DNA from: Gracilaria gracilis
Taxonomy: Eukaryota; Rhodophyta; Florideophyceae; Gracilariales; Gracilariaceae
Direction of reading: 5' to 3'
Assembly (NCBI GenBank): GCA_030374805.1
Contig: JARGSG010000013.1
Location: 992,001 to 1,056,000, forward strand
DNA length: 64,000 nt
Both the position numbers and the translations under genes were made by a program. Shown piece by piece: positions 1 through 11,529 of this stretch (its first letter is position 1; the number at the start of each line of letters is the position of its first letter). The notes under the pieces are model-generated. The model was not told the DNA's origin. It did no database searches and saw only the letters and a list, made by a program, of their open reading frames with translations.

Positions 1-2
1 AT

Positions 3-1503
3 GAAAGTGGTGGCAGTGAAAACGATGGTAGGTTCGTTCAGGACGACGAAGAAGGGGTGGAGGAAGGAACGATGCGTGGATTTGAAGACAAGAATCCCGA
101 GAAACCCCCGAAAGGGATGAACAAGGCAGGTAAGTAGGCTGGTGGATGTCATTGACGAGCCTGGTGAATGCCCTACCGAGTGAGTGGCCGGGAGGGAAAA
201 ATGCAGTGAAACATCAGCACCCATGGATGGAGATGATTCATTTGCAAAAGGAGCACAGGGCGGGACGTTTGGGGGTGGCGGATTTGAGAGCGGTCCATCA
301 CGCGGTGTACTTGCATGCCGCCCGGAATGTGCACAAGGAGGGAGGTAGCACGAAAGAACCAGTTGTTGGGGTGAAGCTTCCGTTGAGGGGAAAGCGGAGA
401 GGGGAGGAAGAAGCTCTTTGGATGGCGGCGATGGAGAGAGATGACCTCGCTCGGGAGTACTTTGCGACGAAGAGAATGGAATTGAAGGAAAGGAGTTTCT
501 GTTTTTTGGAACACTTCGGAACTGATGGAGGTCTGTCAGAGGAGGCGAAGAAGAGGGGCGTGGTGGTGGATGAAGATGTAGTAGAAGGGTTGCTAGAGTT
601 TTTTGAGAAGGACTTCAAGGAGCAGCCAGACTTCAATTTTGAAGAGAACCGAACGAAATGGAATTCGATCATCAACGCGGGAGAAGGAAAGGATGCTGGG
701 GACAGGATGCAGGGAATTTGACGATATAATACGACGAAGAAGGGGATTGTTGATTGCATGGAATCTGATGAGAAGAATGTGATGATGGTGAGAAAGCGGG
801 CGTTGTTGAATGCGAGGTTTGGGCAAATTGCATCGGCTCTTCGCCTTTGTAGCAACAGCAAGGCTAAGCAAAGGATTACGCGCCGCAGACCGGAGGCCGT
901 GTGTTGTGTACGGGGGAGGGATGCCCAAGGCAGGTTTTTTACACTGATTTTCGAGGGTTGACGAAAGTGGAGAAGGATAAGGGAGAGATTCCGGGGTTCT
1001 TCGTGATGGCCTCTGGGGGGATTCCATTTATGATATGCGTTTGTGAGAGGTCTCACAATATGTATGTGATGGATGACAAGAGTTTGAGGATGTAATCACG
1101 TACAATGGTTGTGAAGAAGTTCAGGGTCTCGCCTCACTCAGTGTTTATTGGGAGAGGGGATGTGTTTCATGCGGGAGCTGGGTACATGGATGCGTTGGTG
1201 AAAGAGAATTGCCTGAGGTATCACATGTATATTGTACCTGAAGCATACAAGCTCCCTGACGCGAGGCACAGGGAGCCAGCGTTTCGGCCAAAGTTCGTAG
1301 ATGAGGACTTTGGGCTAGGAGAAGACCCAAACGACCAGCTCGAAGATGATAAAGGTTTGGAGGAAGAGAGTGTAATGGAAGATATGGAAGATGGAGAGGA
1401 CGAGTACGAAGAGGAAGATGAAGAAATGTCATGTGGCCCTGCTGAGAATACAGATGGGGATTACCAGGAAGGACAGATGATAATGGATGAAGACAATGAG
1501 TAG
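3..1503 (+). pseudogene. ParB-like/2OG dioxygenase fusion gene, C-terminal part (element A)
   Basis: From base 3 a frame reads the acidic tail of the ParB-like half (ESGGSEND, then TMRGFEDKNP). After a frame change near base 140 the dioxygenase half follows, starting LVNALPSEWPGG. The coding is then broken by a stop at about 720 and by further frame changes. The HxD iron-binding motif seen in element D is not recognisable here (the equivalent stretch reads GRFFTLIF), so this copy could not have been an active oxygenase. The distal part is better kept: GRGDVFHAGAGY, then LRYHMYIVPE at about 1150-1245, followed by an acidic C-terminus rich in D and E. The product is inferred from family features seen in the D copy. 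Confidence 0.7.
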
Positions 1504-1664
1504 TTATAATGTAGCACTTATAGTGTTGTGTGTGTTCGTGATAGAGACATTAGATAAAAAGTGAACATTTGATTTGTTTAAGAAGTAACTTAAAAAGAAT
1601 TGAAGAACGAGAAGGGGTTGTGTGTAGTTGCAACGAGCACAAGGTTTACAATTTGTTCTAATTA
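1504..1664. other. Convergent 3' spacer between dioxygenase and reductase-like genes
   Basis: This AT-rich stretch lies between two converging genes. It is closely similar to 13835-13990 (inverted) and 60837-60999. I see no gene; it presumably holds the two 3' ends. Confidence 0.5.
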
Positions 1665-2494
1665 CTAGAGAATGTCATGTCTAAGAACATTGACATAGTT
1701 GATGTGAAAGATGCAGAGTCCTGCCTTCCGGCTCATTTTTCATCTGCGGAGGTGCGATAGAAGTAAGAATTTCTGGATTCATACTCCAAGAAAGAAGCTG
1801 GGAAGGTAGTAAGGTTGCTGCCGTATTCCAGAAGGGATTCGACTGTAGAAAGGATATTGAAGGAGAGACCTGTGTTGGAGGTGACTATCCCAAAAAGCTC
1901 CTTCATTATAGCTGAGACAATAGTTTTGTACTTGGTAGCCACTTCATACATGGTAACGAATCCAAATGAAGAACCGATGAGATTGAAGGAAGAGATCCAA
2001 ACGAGCTTTTGGGAGTAAGACTTGGAAAAGGCGATTTCGTCGACGATACCGCAAGTAAGACCTGCGGTCCAGAGGCGTTCAGCTATTGCCAGAGCTCACT
2101 TAGCGGTGGCTGTGGTTAGACCATTGGGAGAGAAGGGCGTGACAACATCAAGTGGGGAGGCGCCGACAGTGGGAACGGCGATGTAAAGAGCGGCTCGTGT
2201 GCAGTGTTTAATTTCGTGTTGGGAAAGAATAGGAAGAATGTGACCATTCTGGATGAAGACCAGGTCTTCTGGTCGTGATGATGGGCAAGATAGAATTACT
2301 CTTTCGAGAAGGTCGTTACTGCCACAGAAGAAGATTGGACCTTGTGGAAAGCAATCTGCGGAAATGAAGTCTTCGATGGAGAGAAAGGTGTCTTGAGAGG
2401 AACCATTGTTGTAAAGCATGATGCCTATACGGCCTGTACCTAACACAACAGCTGGGATGATTGTAGAACGTAGGGAAGATGATTGGGAGCTCAT
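1665..2494 (-). pseudogene. Rossmann reductase-like gene (ketopantoate reductase-like), element A
   Basis: The N-terminus reads PAVVLGTGRIGIMLYNN, which holds a GxGxxG dinucleotide-binding loop (GTGRIG) after a hydrophobic strand. The middle reads DLVFIQNGHILPIL, resembling the QNG turn of ApbA/PanE-type reductases. The C-terminal half (KLVWISSFNLVG) matches the helical region with the Lys of that family. The start at 2494 (MSSQSSS) matches the D copy start (MTSPSSS). The frame is interrupted around 2000-2095. No pathway can be named: the resemblance is at fold level, and the usual KPR catalytic set was not all verified. It is convergent with the dioxygenase gene and divergent from the coiled-coil gene. 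Confidence 0.5.
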
Positions 2495-3055
2495 TGCGAC
2501 GAGTTTGTTTGATTGAAGGTATGGGCTGTTGGAAGCTGTCGGGTGCTGGTAGCTGTGAAAGGAGAGCGGTCTACATCCAAAAAGGGCGAGGAAGAGTTGA
2601 AGTACATAACTAGGCTGTTGTTTTGGTCATGGAAAAAATTGTTCCAGGAGACAAGGGGATTTGTATGATTCGGTTAACGAAAGAAATGGGCAGCAGGGCT
2701 GTAGAGGAGGTAGGGTGGAAGAGTGTGTTTATGAGAAGGTATGCAGTGAAGTAAAGCATAGAAAGTAAGATTTTACGGTGCCGTTGGTACTTGAGAGGTA
2801 ATGCATTGGGGCTTTAATTGGATATGGTATGGACCGAAGTTTGGAAAATGTGGAGATTTCTAGGAAAAAAGAGAAATTGTGCCGAGTGGCTGGAAATTGG
2901 AGTAGATATGAATGGGGTACAAATGGTTGTGCAGCAAAAGTGGGTGTGTGGACGACAGTGCCACGGGTGTGCGGAGTGGGGAGGGGTGCTGGGACTGATG
3001 CGTGTATCTCGATTGTTGTTATCTCCGTTATCGTGAACCTCCGTTTATTTCTGCG
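2495..3055. promoter_or_regulatory. Divergent promoter region between reductase-like and coiled-coil genes (A)
   Basis: A 560-bp non-coding stretch separates two diverging genes. It is conserved in F (61832-62391), with blocks such as GGGCGAGGAAGAGTTGAAG and the stretch just before the coiled-coil ATG. Promoter function is inferred from position only. Confidence 0.45.
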
Positions 3056-4004
3056 ATGTCGAATGGGTCCCTCGAAGACGAGGAGCTAGTGGCTCTGCTT
3101 CACCAAACGGAGGTACCAGAGACGCAACCGGGAAGGAAAGAGGAGGGTTGGGACAAGATTTGCACGGGAGAGAAGGAGGGAAGTGTGGATGGAGAGGGAG
3201 GTGGGGGTGATGGGAGTGGAGGGGGTGGAGGGGATGGGGGACCGGAGAGGAGGTTTGCGGCCGAGATGGAAAAGCGGTTGAGGAGGCTTCGAGGGGATGT
3301 GAAGGAGCATTTGGACGACTGGCTTTCTGAGATGGTTGGTGAGATGGAAGGGGTGGTGCTGAGTGTGTCGGAGATTGGGGTGCCCATGGATTTGATTTTG
3401 ATGATTCGGAAAAGTATGAAGTTTGCTGGGGTGGGGACTAAAAGGCATGTAAGTGGGATGGTAGAGTGCGTTGGGAGGGAGCTGGTGACGCTGAGAAGGG
3501 AGAATATGGGGCTGAGGGGACGTGTGGAGGTGTTGGAGGCGCAAGTGGGACAGATGGAGAAGGTGTGCCAATTGTTGTTGGAGGTGAAGGAACTGGTGAG
3601 GGAAGGAGGCGGCAAGAGATAAAGGGTCACCGGTGATGCCTGTCTCCCGTGGTGGGGGTGGGTGCGTGAGGGGAAGGAGCGGAGAAGGAAATGGAGGGGA
3701 GGTTGGGGGAAGTAGGCTGAGGAAGAGGCGAAAGGGTGGAGTGATGGTGGACGAGGATGGGGAGGTGTGTGTGCCGTGGTAGCTGCCTGGTGGAGCGCCA
3801 CCAGTTGGGTTTGGTAGTGCGGCGGCGGATGTTCGAACGGCAGAGCGCATACTGGAAGAGCAGGAGGAGAAGAGGCTGGGAGGGGTTGGAAACCGGTTTG
3901 GGGCTAGGAGGGTGTACGAGAATGGAGAGAGTGTTCCGTTGGAGTTCTTCAACTTGACATTTAGGGAAACTGAGACTAAGGATCCGAATGCAGGGTTTGA
4001 ATGA
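3056..4004 (+). pseudogene. Coiled-coil protein gene of unknown function (element A)
   Basis: The start MSNGSLEDEELVALLH is shared with D (58445) and F (62392). A Gly/Asp-rich linker follows, then a heptad-like region (EMEKRLRRLRGDVKEHLDDW, then LRRENMGLRGRVEVLEAQV) that predicts a coiled coil. After that comes a basic patch and a conserved C-terminus (GARRVYENGESVPLEFFN, then FRETET). The first frame is open to 3622; the C-terminal third lies in other frames with a stop at about 3780. I recognise no known domain. It is the last gene before the right terminus. A DNA-binding or transposase-partner role is possible but is not shown by the sequence. Confidence 0.55.
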
Positions 4005-4039
4005 AGGAGCGCTAGTGGTGGGTTCGTAATTTTTTAGAG

Positions 4040-4270
4040 TGTTTTTGACGAGTGTGGTGAATGTAAAGTTACGAGCGGTAGCAGGGGAACTGCAACTAGC
4101 CTTCAACTTCAGTAGGTGAAGTTTGAACTGCACTGATCGGAAACGTTATTAGCAAACATTTGTTTTGCCTTGCCAACTAGCGCAAACTGCAAAAATGCTA
4201 GTTTTTTCGGACTTTTATTTTCACAACTAGCGATCTAGCATACTAAACTAGCATTCCGAGAACATTGAAG
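4040..4270. repeat. Right terminal and subterminal repeats of element A
   Basis: About six copies of AACTAGC/GCTAGTT-type motifs lie within 180 bp (near 4094, 4176, 4197, 4226, 4236 and 4247). They end in ACTAGCATTCCGAGAACA. The same arrangement occurs inverted at 12814-13000 and directly at 59395-59603 and 63415-63626. Dense subterminal motifs next to inverted termini are typical transposase-binding arrays of CACTA-like elements. Confidence 0.75.
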
Positions 4271-4604
4271 TCGAGTCACCGATTTGAACCATAAGGGAGA
4301 GAACTTCCACGACATCCATACTGTTCTTCAATGCTTCTTTAATTTGGGGTCTTATGTTCAGTCGGGGTTTTGAGCGTCATTTCAGAGGGAGATGGCGTTC
4401 GTGAACCAGACAGGGTCCGGCTCCGGTGTCAAGAACTCCCGGTAATAGATACATAAGTGGCCAACCGACATATGCACCTTTTAGTTTGCGCTAGAAAATT
4501 AGACCGTTTCGGCTTCAATATCCATTTCGGTCAGGTCACATGTCAGGACAGGAGACTGCCCTCAGATGGAGTCCGTTCGGTCGGCCTCTGACGGGGCGAG
4601 GCTA
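4271..4604. other. Gap between elements A and B
   Basis: 334 bp that matches neither transposon end. Apart from the protease-like fragment listed separately I see no gene or repeat. This is older DNA lying between two transposon copies. Confidence 0.6.
4380..4455 (-). mobile_element. Retroelement aspartic-protease fragment (fossil)
   Basis: On the minus strand a short frame reads VLDTGAGPCLVHERHLP. Its LDTGAG is the catalytic signature of retropepsin-type proteases of LTR retroelements. It is a small, old fragment with no other recognised part around it, and its family cannot be decided. Confidence 0.45.
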
Positions 4605-5046
4605 CGTCGGTGTTATCGAAATGCTAGTTTTGGGGACAAAAATGAAGGAATTAGAATGGTCGAAAAACAGGTGAATTTATCTAGATTTGGATGTGCTTAA
4701 TTTCCGAAAACATTTCCACATTTCCGCTCTTGCTAGTTTGTGTGGAAAGAATCATTCACGATTATTTCCATCATTGCCAGTTCGAATGGAAGACAAACTA
4801 GCATGTTACTTTCGTGCATGCTAGTTTCCGCACTCAATGTTAGTGTGTAAGTGGCACATATTTAGAACTTTAAGGCGCAAAATAAAGATATATATGTCCC
4901 CAAATAGGGATACATATATACATAGATAGCTGCTTATGAAACACAAGTAGAGGAATACAAACCCTTCGAATAGGAACTCTTTATACAGATACAGCACATC
5001 TATTCAATAATTCTCACATCAGATATCGGCCGTTTATTCTCTCACT
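4605..5046. repeat. Left terminus, subterminal motifs and leader of element B
   Basis: The terminus CGTCGGTGTTATCGAAATGC is followed by GCTAGTTT or AACTAGC motifs near 4622, 4733, 4795 and 4817. It aligns along its length with 40457-40700 of D. At 4888-4920 lies an imperfect palindrome (TATATATGTCCC, short loop, GGGATACATATATA) not seen in D. The rest is the AT-rich leader of the transposase gene. Confidence 0.7.
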
Positions 5047-8000
5047 TTGGAAAGGCCTTCGCATCATGTGCCACCTCCCCCATCACTCCCTTTCACCCTC
5101 CGTGCGCCATATTACGCTCCCCGCCACGTACCCTGCCTCTCCCCCAACTCCCCCACACCGCTCCCCGCCATTTCTAATTGCTGCTTTGAAGGCTGCTCCT
5201 TCTTCGCTCGCACCATCCCTGCCATTCAAAGGCACCAAAGGAAATGCTCCGACCGTCTCACCGCAAACAGGCGTTTCTTCTCCCCCGGCGGCAACGTCCC
5301 TCACTTCCCCCCACACAGAAAGCGTCACAAGTCCTCCCCCCAACTCCCACCACCACCCCCACCTCCTCTCGCCAATCAACCTTCCGAAAACGTCCCCATC
5401 GGCGACAACAACTCCTACCACCAGCAACAGCTCTCCCTCTCCTTTCACACGCAAGACGCCTACCATATGTAGGCATCCCAGTCTGTTCCCTCTCCCACTC
5501 CCCACCTCCTCCACCGTCTCCCTACTTCCCTCTCCTTAACAATACCCATCTCGAACAAATGGTCCTTTACATCTCTTCCATCGCTTCCAACCTCAGCCAC
5601 CGCAAGGCAGACGAACTCATCTCTCTCCTCCACGACCCCACCTTCTCCAAGTCAGCCTTCCACAACTCCATCTCCTCCGCCTCTCAGTGTCTTAACCTCC
5701 AAACAGACCTCTTCCAACATCGAGTCAGCAACATCGGTTTCACCCCCACCACCTTCCACGACCCACAGTACCTCTTCACAGCCACCATCTTCCGAAAGGA
5801 TTCTATCCAAGTCCTTAAACGACAACTCGCACTCGCACACTTTGAAAACACCTTCTTCCACCACGTCCCCCAAAAAACCTCCTCCAGTTCCCCCGTTTTC
5901 GCCCACCCCATGGCTTCCTCTCTAAGAAAAGAAGCCGTCCTAGCCCTCAAGCACGCAATCATGCAGTCTTCCAATAACTCCTGCATCTGTCACACCACTG
6001 AGAACACCGGTATCGACTCCTTCATGGGCTGCGTCCAAGTAAACTGCGACAAGTCCTCCACCTGCCTCAAATTCTCTTCCATCGCCTCTTATCCTCTTCA
6101 AATCACCCTCCTCAACTTCTCCGCTTCGTTCCGTCTCAAATGTATCAACGACAATCTCACCCTTTTCGGACACCTTCCAACCTCTTTCCATCTCGCCACC
6201 CCTTCTCAAGACCCGATACCATCCTCTAAACCTCGTCCAGCATCTCCCGCTCTACCAAAATGCAACTCATCCAGCGTGTCATCTTGAACCACCTCAACCC
6301 TCTTCTCTCATTCAGCCTCACTGGCTTTCTCTTCCGTGACGCTAAAGGCGTGCTCCGCCATTGCCACCCAATCATCGCCAGCTACTGCACAGACATCCCA
6401 GAAGCAAAAGACATTCTCGCCATCTCCCACGGCATCCGCGCCCAGCATCCATGCCACCAATGTACTGTCCCACGCCCCGATCTCCATCTACCCATTCCAT
6501 CCCCCCTCTTCGGTCCCCGACCCAGACTCTTGATGCCCGCAAATCACAATCGGCCCTCTTTCAAGATGCTGAAAATGCTCTTTTCGCCAGAAAGCCCAGA
6601 ATCGCCCGAAATACCAAAGAAAAGGCCATCGAAGCACTCCACTCCCTTTCCCTCGCAAAATTCTCCTCCCTCTTTGAATCTTATCCTCTCCTCAACCTCA
6701 CCCCTCTCCTCTCCCCTTACAACATTTTCCCCTTCGAACCACTTCATGACTTCCACCTCGGCATCTCTAAGCTCATCAAGCTCGCAGCCATCAAGAGACT
6801 CAAGTCAGAGTCACTCTTCAGTACTTCCCGTTCTCCTAAGTCCCGTAGTTCCTTCAACTCCGTTCGCTCTTTCATCCTCAAAGACGCAAACACCATCCTG
6901 GCCGCCATCGAAAAGCACCCCCCAGCCACAGGACCCCACACCGACTTCTCCTCCTCCAACAACGGTCAGATTCTTAACGGTTCTTCACATCCGACGGCCT
7001 ACGTGGTATGATCGAAGCAAAAGGAAACCGCTTACTCGACATGGTCTTCCCCTTCATCGGCGCATTTTTCGACCGCTGCTGTGACAAAGTCGGTGCAGCT
7101 CCCATCACTTCCGTTTTCAACAAGTACTCTGATCTTCTCCTATTCTCAATGTGGTACAACACCTTCGTAGAATGGACCGACTCCCGCCTCACCGACCTCC
7201 AATTCCAAATCCGCTCCTTCAAGCGCACAGCCGTACTCGTCCTCGGCCCCCACCATACTTCCAGCCTTGGCACCCTCAAGTTCCATCTCCTCGACCACAT
7301 CGTCGAGGACCTTCGCCGCTTCGGAGGCCTCCACTTCAACGATGCTGGCATATTCGAACACGCCCACTCCCTCTTCAAGTCACACTAATCCAAAATCTTA
7401 AATCCCAGGTCCACCGCACATGAAGAAACCAGTCACGCCATCCATCACTCCAACGCCATCAAAGATTGGAACCCTCTTTCCACCAACCCGTTCATCACTC
7501 CCTCCTGTCCTGCCCTCGCTTCTCCCATCCAATCCCGCCAACCCGGTTTCGTCCGTGATGGAAAACTTATCTTATTTGCTGATCTCATCACCACCCACAA
7601 ATTCCTTCACTCTAATTCTCATTTCAATCCCAAATCTCTCCAAGACCTCTTCCCCACCGACACTCTCATCCTCCAACAGATTTGAAAAAACTCCTTCTCT
7701 TCATTCCTCACCCTTTCCCTCGAAGTCCTAGAACTCTTGGGGAGCTCCCCCACTCTCCGTCTCACCCGAATCACCGTAGTCAACTCCGCTTACGTCGACG
7801 ACGGTTATGTCTCATCACTAGACCACTACATTGAAGAGCGGAATGAGCTTGCGCTCCAGGATCCTCCAGTTCCTCTCATCCAACGAATGTTTTCCACCTT
7901 TTCTTTCGGTCCTTCTAAATCCCCAAAGCTCTCTCACGTTCTCTTCGCAGGCACCAGCTTCTCCAACTACACCTCCGTCGTCTATGTCTGCAAACTCATC

Positions 8001-8379
8001 TCTTTTCTTCGCTTCCCCCTGCGTTCTTCCACTCCATCTTCATCGGAGTTCGCCTTCGCACAGTTCATGGAGCTCGTCCCACCCAGCGACGAAGTCGATG
8101 TCACCCTCAACTGCGTATGCCTCCAATGGGCAACAGACGACGAACATACCCACACCGCCCATCCAGTTCCGATCCACACCCACTTCACACCCGACAACGT
8201 TTCTCTGTGGTTTCGAATCATCCATTTATCTTCTATCCTTGGCTCCGTTCATGTTCTCCGCCAGAACTACCTCGCATCCCCGTTCACTTCCCGTCTCCAG
8301 TGGGGTTTCTGCAGATATTACCTCAACGGATTCTACCGGGACCCCACCTCCAGGCCCTACTTTCCACCCCCCGCATAGC
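5047..8379 (+). pseudogene. Plavaka-like DDE transposase (element B)
   Basis: The N-terminus holds a zinc-finger-like block (NCCFEGCSFFARTIPAIQRH, then KC) at about 5175-5245. The homologous core runs in several frames. It includes the strand and turn VQVNCDKSSTCLK near 6033, the block FLFRDAKGVLRHCHPIIASY with PHQCTVPR-type cysteines at 6320-6480, and LKFHLLDHIVEDLRRFGGLH with an HSLFKSH end at 7280-7388. This order of finger, first Asp strand, LGYLP-like strand, second Asp region, CxxC and K-H-FG block is that of Plavaka transposases, a CACTA-related family. The D copy starts MPNCCFEDC; B has ATTTCT there, so its true start is lost. Several frame changes make it non-functional. The C-terminal part is 7737-8378. 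Confidence 0.75.
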
Positions 8380-8518
8380 ACTCATTCCATAGAAATTCCA
8401 TAAACCAATCACTATCACTTTCTTCCCCAGAAAACATTGGAGATAAGTATGGGATGAAGAAGAATTACCACCTCTTCATCATCCCACTGCTTTCTCCACT
8501 CCTCCCACTCTTATTCCT
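8380..8518. other. Convergent 3' spacer, element B
   Basis: A short stretch between the convergent transposase and unknown-protein genes. It is similar to 25949-26072 (inverted). Nothing else is seen. Confidence 0.5.
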
Positions 8519-11185
8519 CTACCCTCTCCCCTCTCCTTCTTCTGCCCCATCCTTACCGTCTCCCCGGTGCAAAACCAAACGACTGAAACTTGGCTCCCCT
8601 GGTCGGCACGCTGCTATGTAGAAATCAAGAACCGCTCCAAGTTTCCGCTTTAAATTCGCCATAAAGTATTTCTCCCCACCGCTAGATACACCTTCTTTCT
8701 CGATGGGATCCACAGCCCAACCGTCGCAGTTCTTCCCGAATTCCCCGACACACACCTCGGATCCCCCTCTAAAAACCCATCGTTCTCAAACTCTTTGCTG
8801 TGCTCCTCCCTCACCAATTTACATGCCATCTTCAATATACCCTCCACTGCCCTTGGCAGATACCTCCCATACCATGTAGAAAACAAGAGCTGCCTTTGTT
8901 CTCCACGTCCCACACCCTCGTTCATAGTTTTCACTACGCATCCAATTCAGGCATCAAATCTGGCGAGGTTCATCACCGTCCCATCCACGTATTGCTTTTC
9001 CCCATTACATTTGGTCTCCACTGCGTATCCCATGTACTCCTCCAACACTGTGACCGCCATTCCATTCTTGAAATACTTATCTTCTTTATCACAGCCCTAC
9101 GGTGAAGCATGTAACAGTTGACCCAGAGTACGCAAGATCTTCAAAACGCTTTATTCTACACAAACACAACTTGTTCGTCCCATCTTTTTCACTTCCCATA
9201 AGCTTCTCGCGAGCCTTGTCCATATGCTTCTTCAACTCTTCACTAAGCTCCGTCCCCTCGCTTGGCTTCGCCCGCTTCGCAATCAAATCATATCCCAGTA
9301 AAGAGAATAATCGGTCGCGAGCAGGCCGCTTTCGCACCCCAATCACAACGCTTATCGTCTACTTCATCCGCTGCCTCAGACACTTGTCCGCGCTTACATT
9401 CTCCACGCACTCATGTTTCCTCCCTGCTTCCCTTATCGCCTCCCACGTCTCCCCTATTATTTCTGTCTCGACCACATACTTCAACGACACATCACTTCCC
9501 CCTCCGTCGATGGTGTGTACGCCTTCATCTCATATGCAACCTGAATTGGGTACCTAGGCACCACTTCTTCTCCCCAACTACAAACATTCTCCCCTCTCTA
9601 CTTTCTCCCACCGTCTCACTCCTGTTCTTTCATCTGCTACCAACGTTTTCCGTGTCGAAACAAAGTTCAGACGCCTCTAACTTTGCATAATGAAGAATCC
9701 TATCATACACAGCCCTTGCGAATCCATGAAAACATTCTTCCACTCCAATATCATACTTTCGGCACCCCCTCACCTTCTTTCCTCCACCACCTTGCTTCCT
9801 CCCCTTCTCTGCCTCCCGAAGACTCTCTATCAACACATTTTGCCGTTTATTATCCTCCCACAGCCGTCCCAACTCTTCCTGCGTCACCTTCAAACTTACC
9901 ATCAATGTATAGTGATTTTCCTTCATATTTTCCGACTGTTCCTTTTGCGAAATCACCCTCTGAACGAATGCTGAACGTGACAATACGATTAAGTTATCCT
10001 CATTGCCTTCCCGTTCCTGTGTAGATCCCCTTTCATTTCCTGGAATTCTACTTTCGCTCTCTCCACGACCGCTGTCACTTTCGTCTCCCACATCATTCGG
10101 TAGTAAAACTGTGTTGCGCCTTACACGCATCCTTGGGGGCGTTCGTGACACCGTCTCCACGACATTCACTTCCCGACGCCGTTCTGTTTGTACGTTGTCC
10201 TCCCCTTCGAAATCCCTCTCAACCACTGCTGCTGCCCCTCCGAAAATTCTGTTGGCTGATTCACCACTTCTACGTCGTACCCCTCTCCCGTGCCCATGTT
10301 CTCGTCGCTGAGCTCCCCCTCCAAAACTTCAACACTCCCCAATCCATCAACCACACTCCCTATTCTTCTCTTACTACCCTCCCGTGTTTCAAGTTCCACA
10401 ATTGATCGCACACGCCCCACTTCCTCTTCCTCACGGTTCGCACTCTGTTGCACGAAACCAATTCTTTCCACCTCTGCCACTCTATTTGGCGTCACACCGA
10501 CCAAAATCTCCGCTTCTCGCGTCCTCGCCGGCTGACCCCACCCTAGGCACTCTATCACCGTTACTTTACTTCCTTCTTCGAATACCCTCACTACCTAATC
10601 CGATACTACCTCTCGCTATCGTTCTTGCCTCGACACCGGTACGAAGCTTTTACCCTTTCCTCTCATATTCCCACTATCAATTTCCTTTACAGCTGGCGCA
10701 GTCTCTGCCCTTCTTCTACGACCATCTCTCTCCCCACCACCGCGCAGAACCTTCTTTGGCATACCTGGCTTCACTGCTATGCTTTTCTTGGGACTAACTT
10801 CTTGTTCTCCTACGTTCCCAATAGGTTTTATCACCACAATACTTACCGTTCACTCCGTCCGCTCCGATTTTCAGCCCTCGACGCTCCTCCCCGCATTGTC
10901 GTTCCTCCCCGCACCCTTCCTTCCTTTCCTACGTAAACCACTCCGAGGCGCACGCGTACTACAAGCGGTGCCAACTTCGCCACTTACTGTTGATCCACGC
11001 CTTCGGCTCTTTGACGCGCGACCGCTAACCTCCTCCGCATTCACACCCTTCGTCTTACGTTTCCCCATGTGGAATTCAAACGGTTCGTTGCAGTTGACGC
11101 TTCGCTCTCGACTTCTTTGCGGCTCACCGTGATCGAAGGTGACTGGAATCGGAACTGCTCTCCTGTCGACGTGTTTGGCGCTCAC
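8519..11185 (-). pseudogene. Basic coiled-coil protein of unknown function (element B)
   Basis: The start MSAKHVDRRAVPIPVTFDHG matches the C copy (23229). The N-terminal third is disordered and very rich in R, K, G, S and E. A central heptad-like helix follows (KVTQEELGRLWEDNKRQNVL), then a basic stretch (GGGGKKVRG). A conserved globular part follows (ECFHGFARAVYDRILHYAKL; later VIGVRKRPARDRLFSLLGYD), with a C-terminus LGAVLDFYIAACRP. I do not recognise the family. The basic tract suggests a nucleic-acid-binding protein. The gene is spread over about eight frames. It is co-oriented with the methyltransferase-SET gene behind it. Confidence 0.6.
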
Positions 11186-11529
11186 CGTGATTGAACTTCA
11201 GCGATCGAATGCACACACCCGATCGAGTGTAATGTGGTGAAATTCACCGAGTGCGGTTTTTCATTTCCCGATTCCGAAACGGAAAATTGACACCGAAATC
11301 TCCATTTCTGAACTAGATAGTTCTCATAATCTTAAATAATGTACAATATTTCGGATCATATTCGATGCCCTTCGCTACCTTTTATGTATCTGCGTACTTC
11401 CATTTTGCACTTCAGCTAAAGTGTTTAGTTTCTATTTCGTGCTCAATTGCGAAGTTGGAGTGCAATAAGTTCCACTTCTTCATGGAGGTTTAGGGAGTTG
11501 TTCTACATGTAGCTACTTTACTACACGTT
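11186..11529. other. Spacer between unknown-protein and methyltransferase-SET genes (B)
   Basis: An AT-rich spacer conserved with 22889-23228 of C (inverted); both share TTTATGTATCTGCGTACTTC. It presumably holds the 3' end of one gene and the promoter of the next. No gene is seen. Confidence 0.45.

Larger units (their letters stand above)
1..4270 (+). mobile_element. Element A: right-hand third of giant Plavaka-like DNA transposon
   Basis: The window opens inside the tail of the ParB-like/dioxygenase gene and runs through the reductase-like gene (-) and the coiled-coil gene (+) to a right terminus. This is the same order and orientation as the complete copy at 40457-59603. The terminus carries the AACTAGC/GCTAGTT array and the GCATTCCGAGAACA end, but its last bases (ATTGAAG) differ from the CACCGACG seen at other right ends, so the outer boundary is approximate. 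Everything left of the dioxygenase gene lies outside the window. Confidence 0.8.

Noticed and set aside
124-140. Splice donor AGGTAAGT in element A, suggesting an intron between the two halves of the fusion gene
   Set aside because: The equivalent positions in C and D are not donors and those copies read across the same place as coding sequence, so it is likely chance.
298-1056. Long minus-strand open frame of 252 codons
   Set aside because: Antisense shadow of the dioxygenase gene; composition is Ser/Pro/Leu-rich as expected from the complement of a purine-rich gene, and no feature is conserved.
3086-3952. Minus-strand open frame of 288 codons (and the similar 62422-63303)
   Set aside because: Both lie antisense to the coiled-coil gene, whose sense reading is the conserved one with heptads and shared ends.
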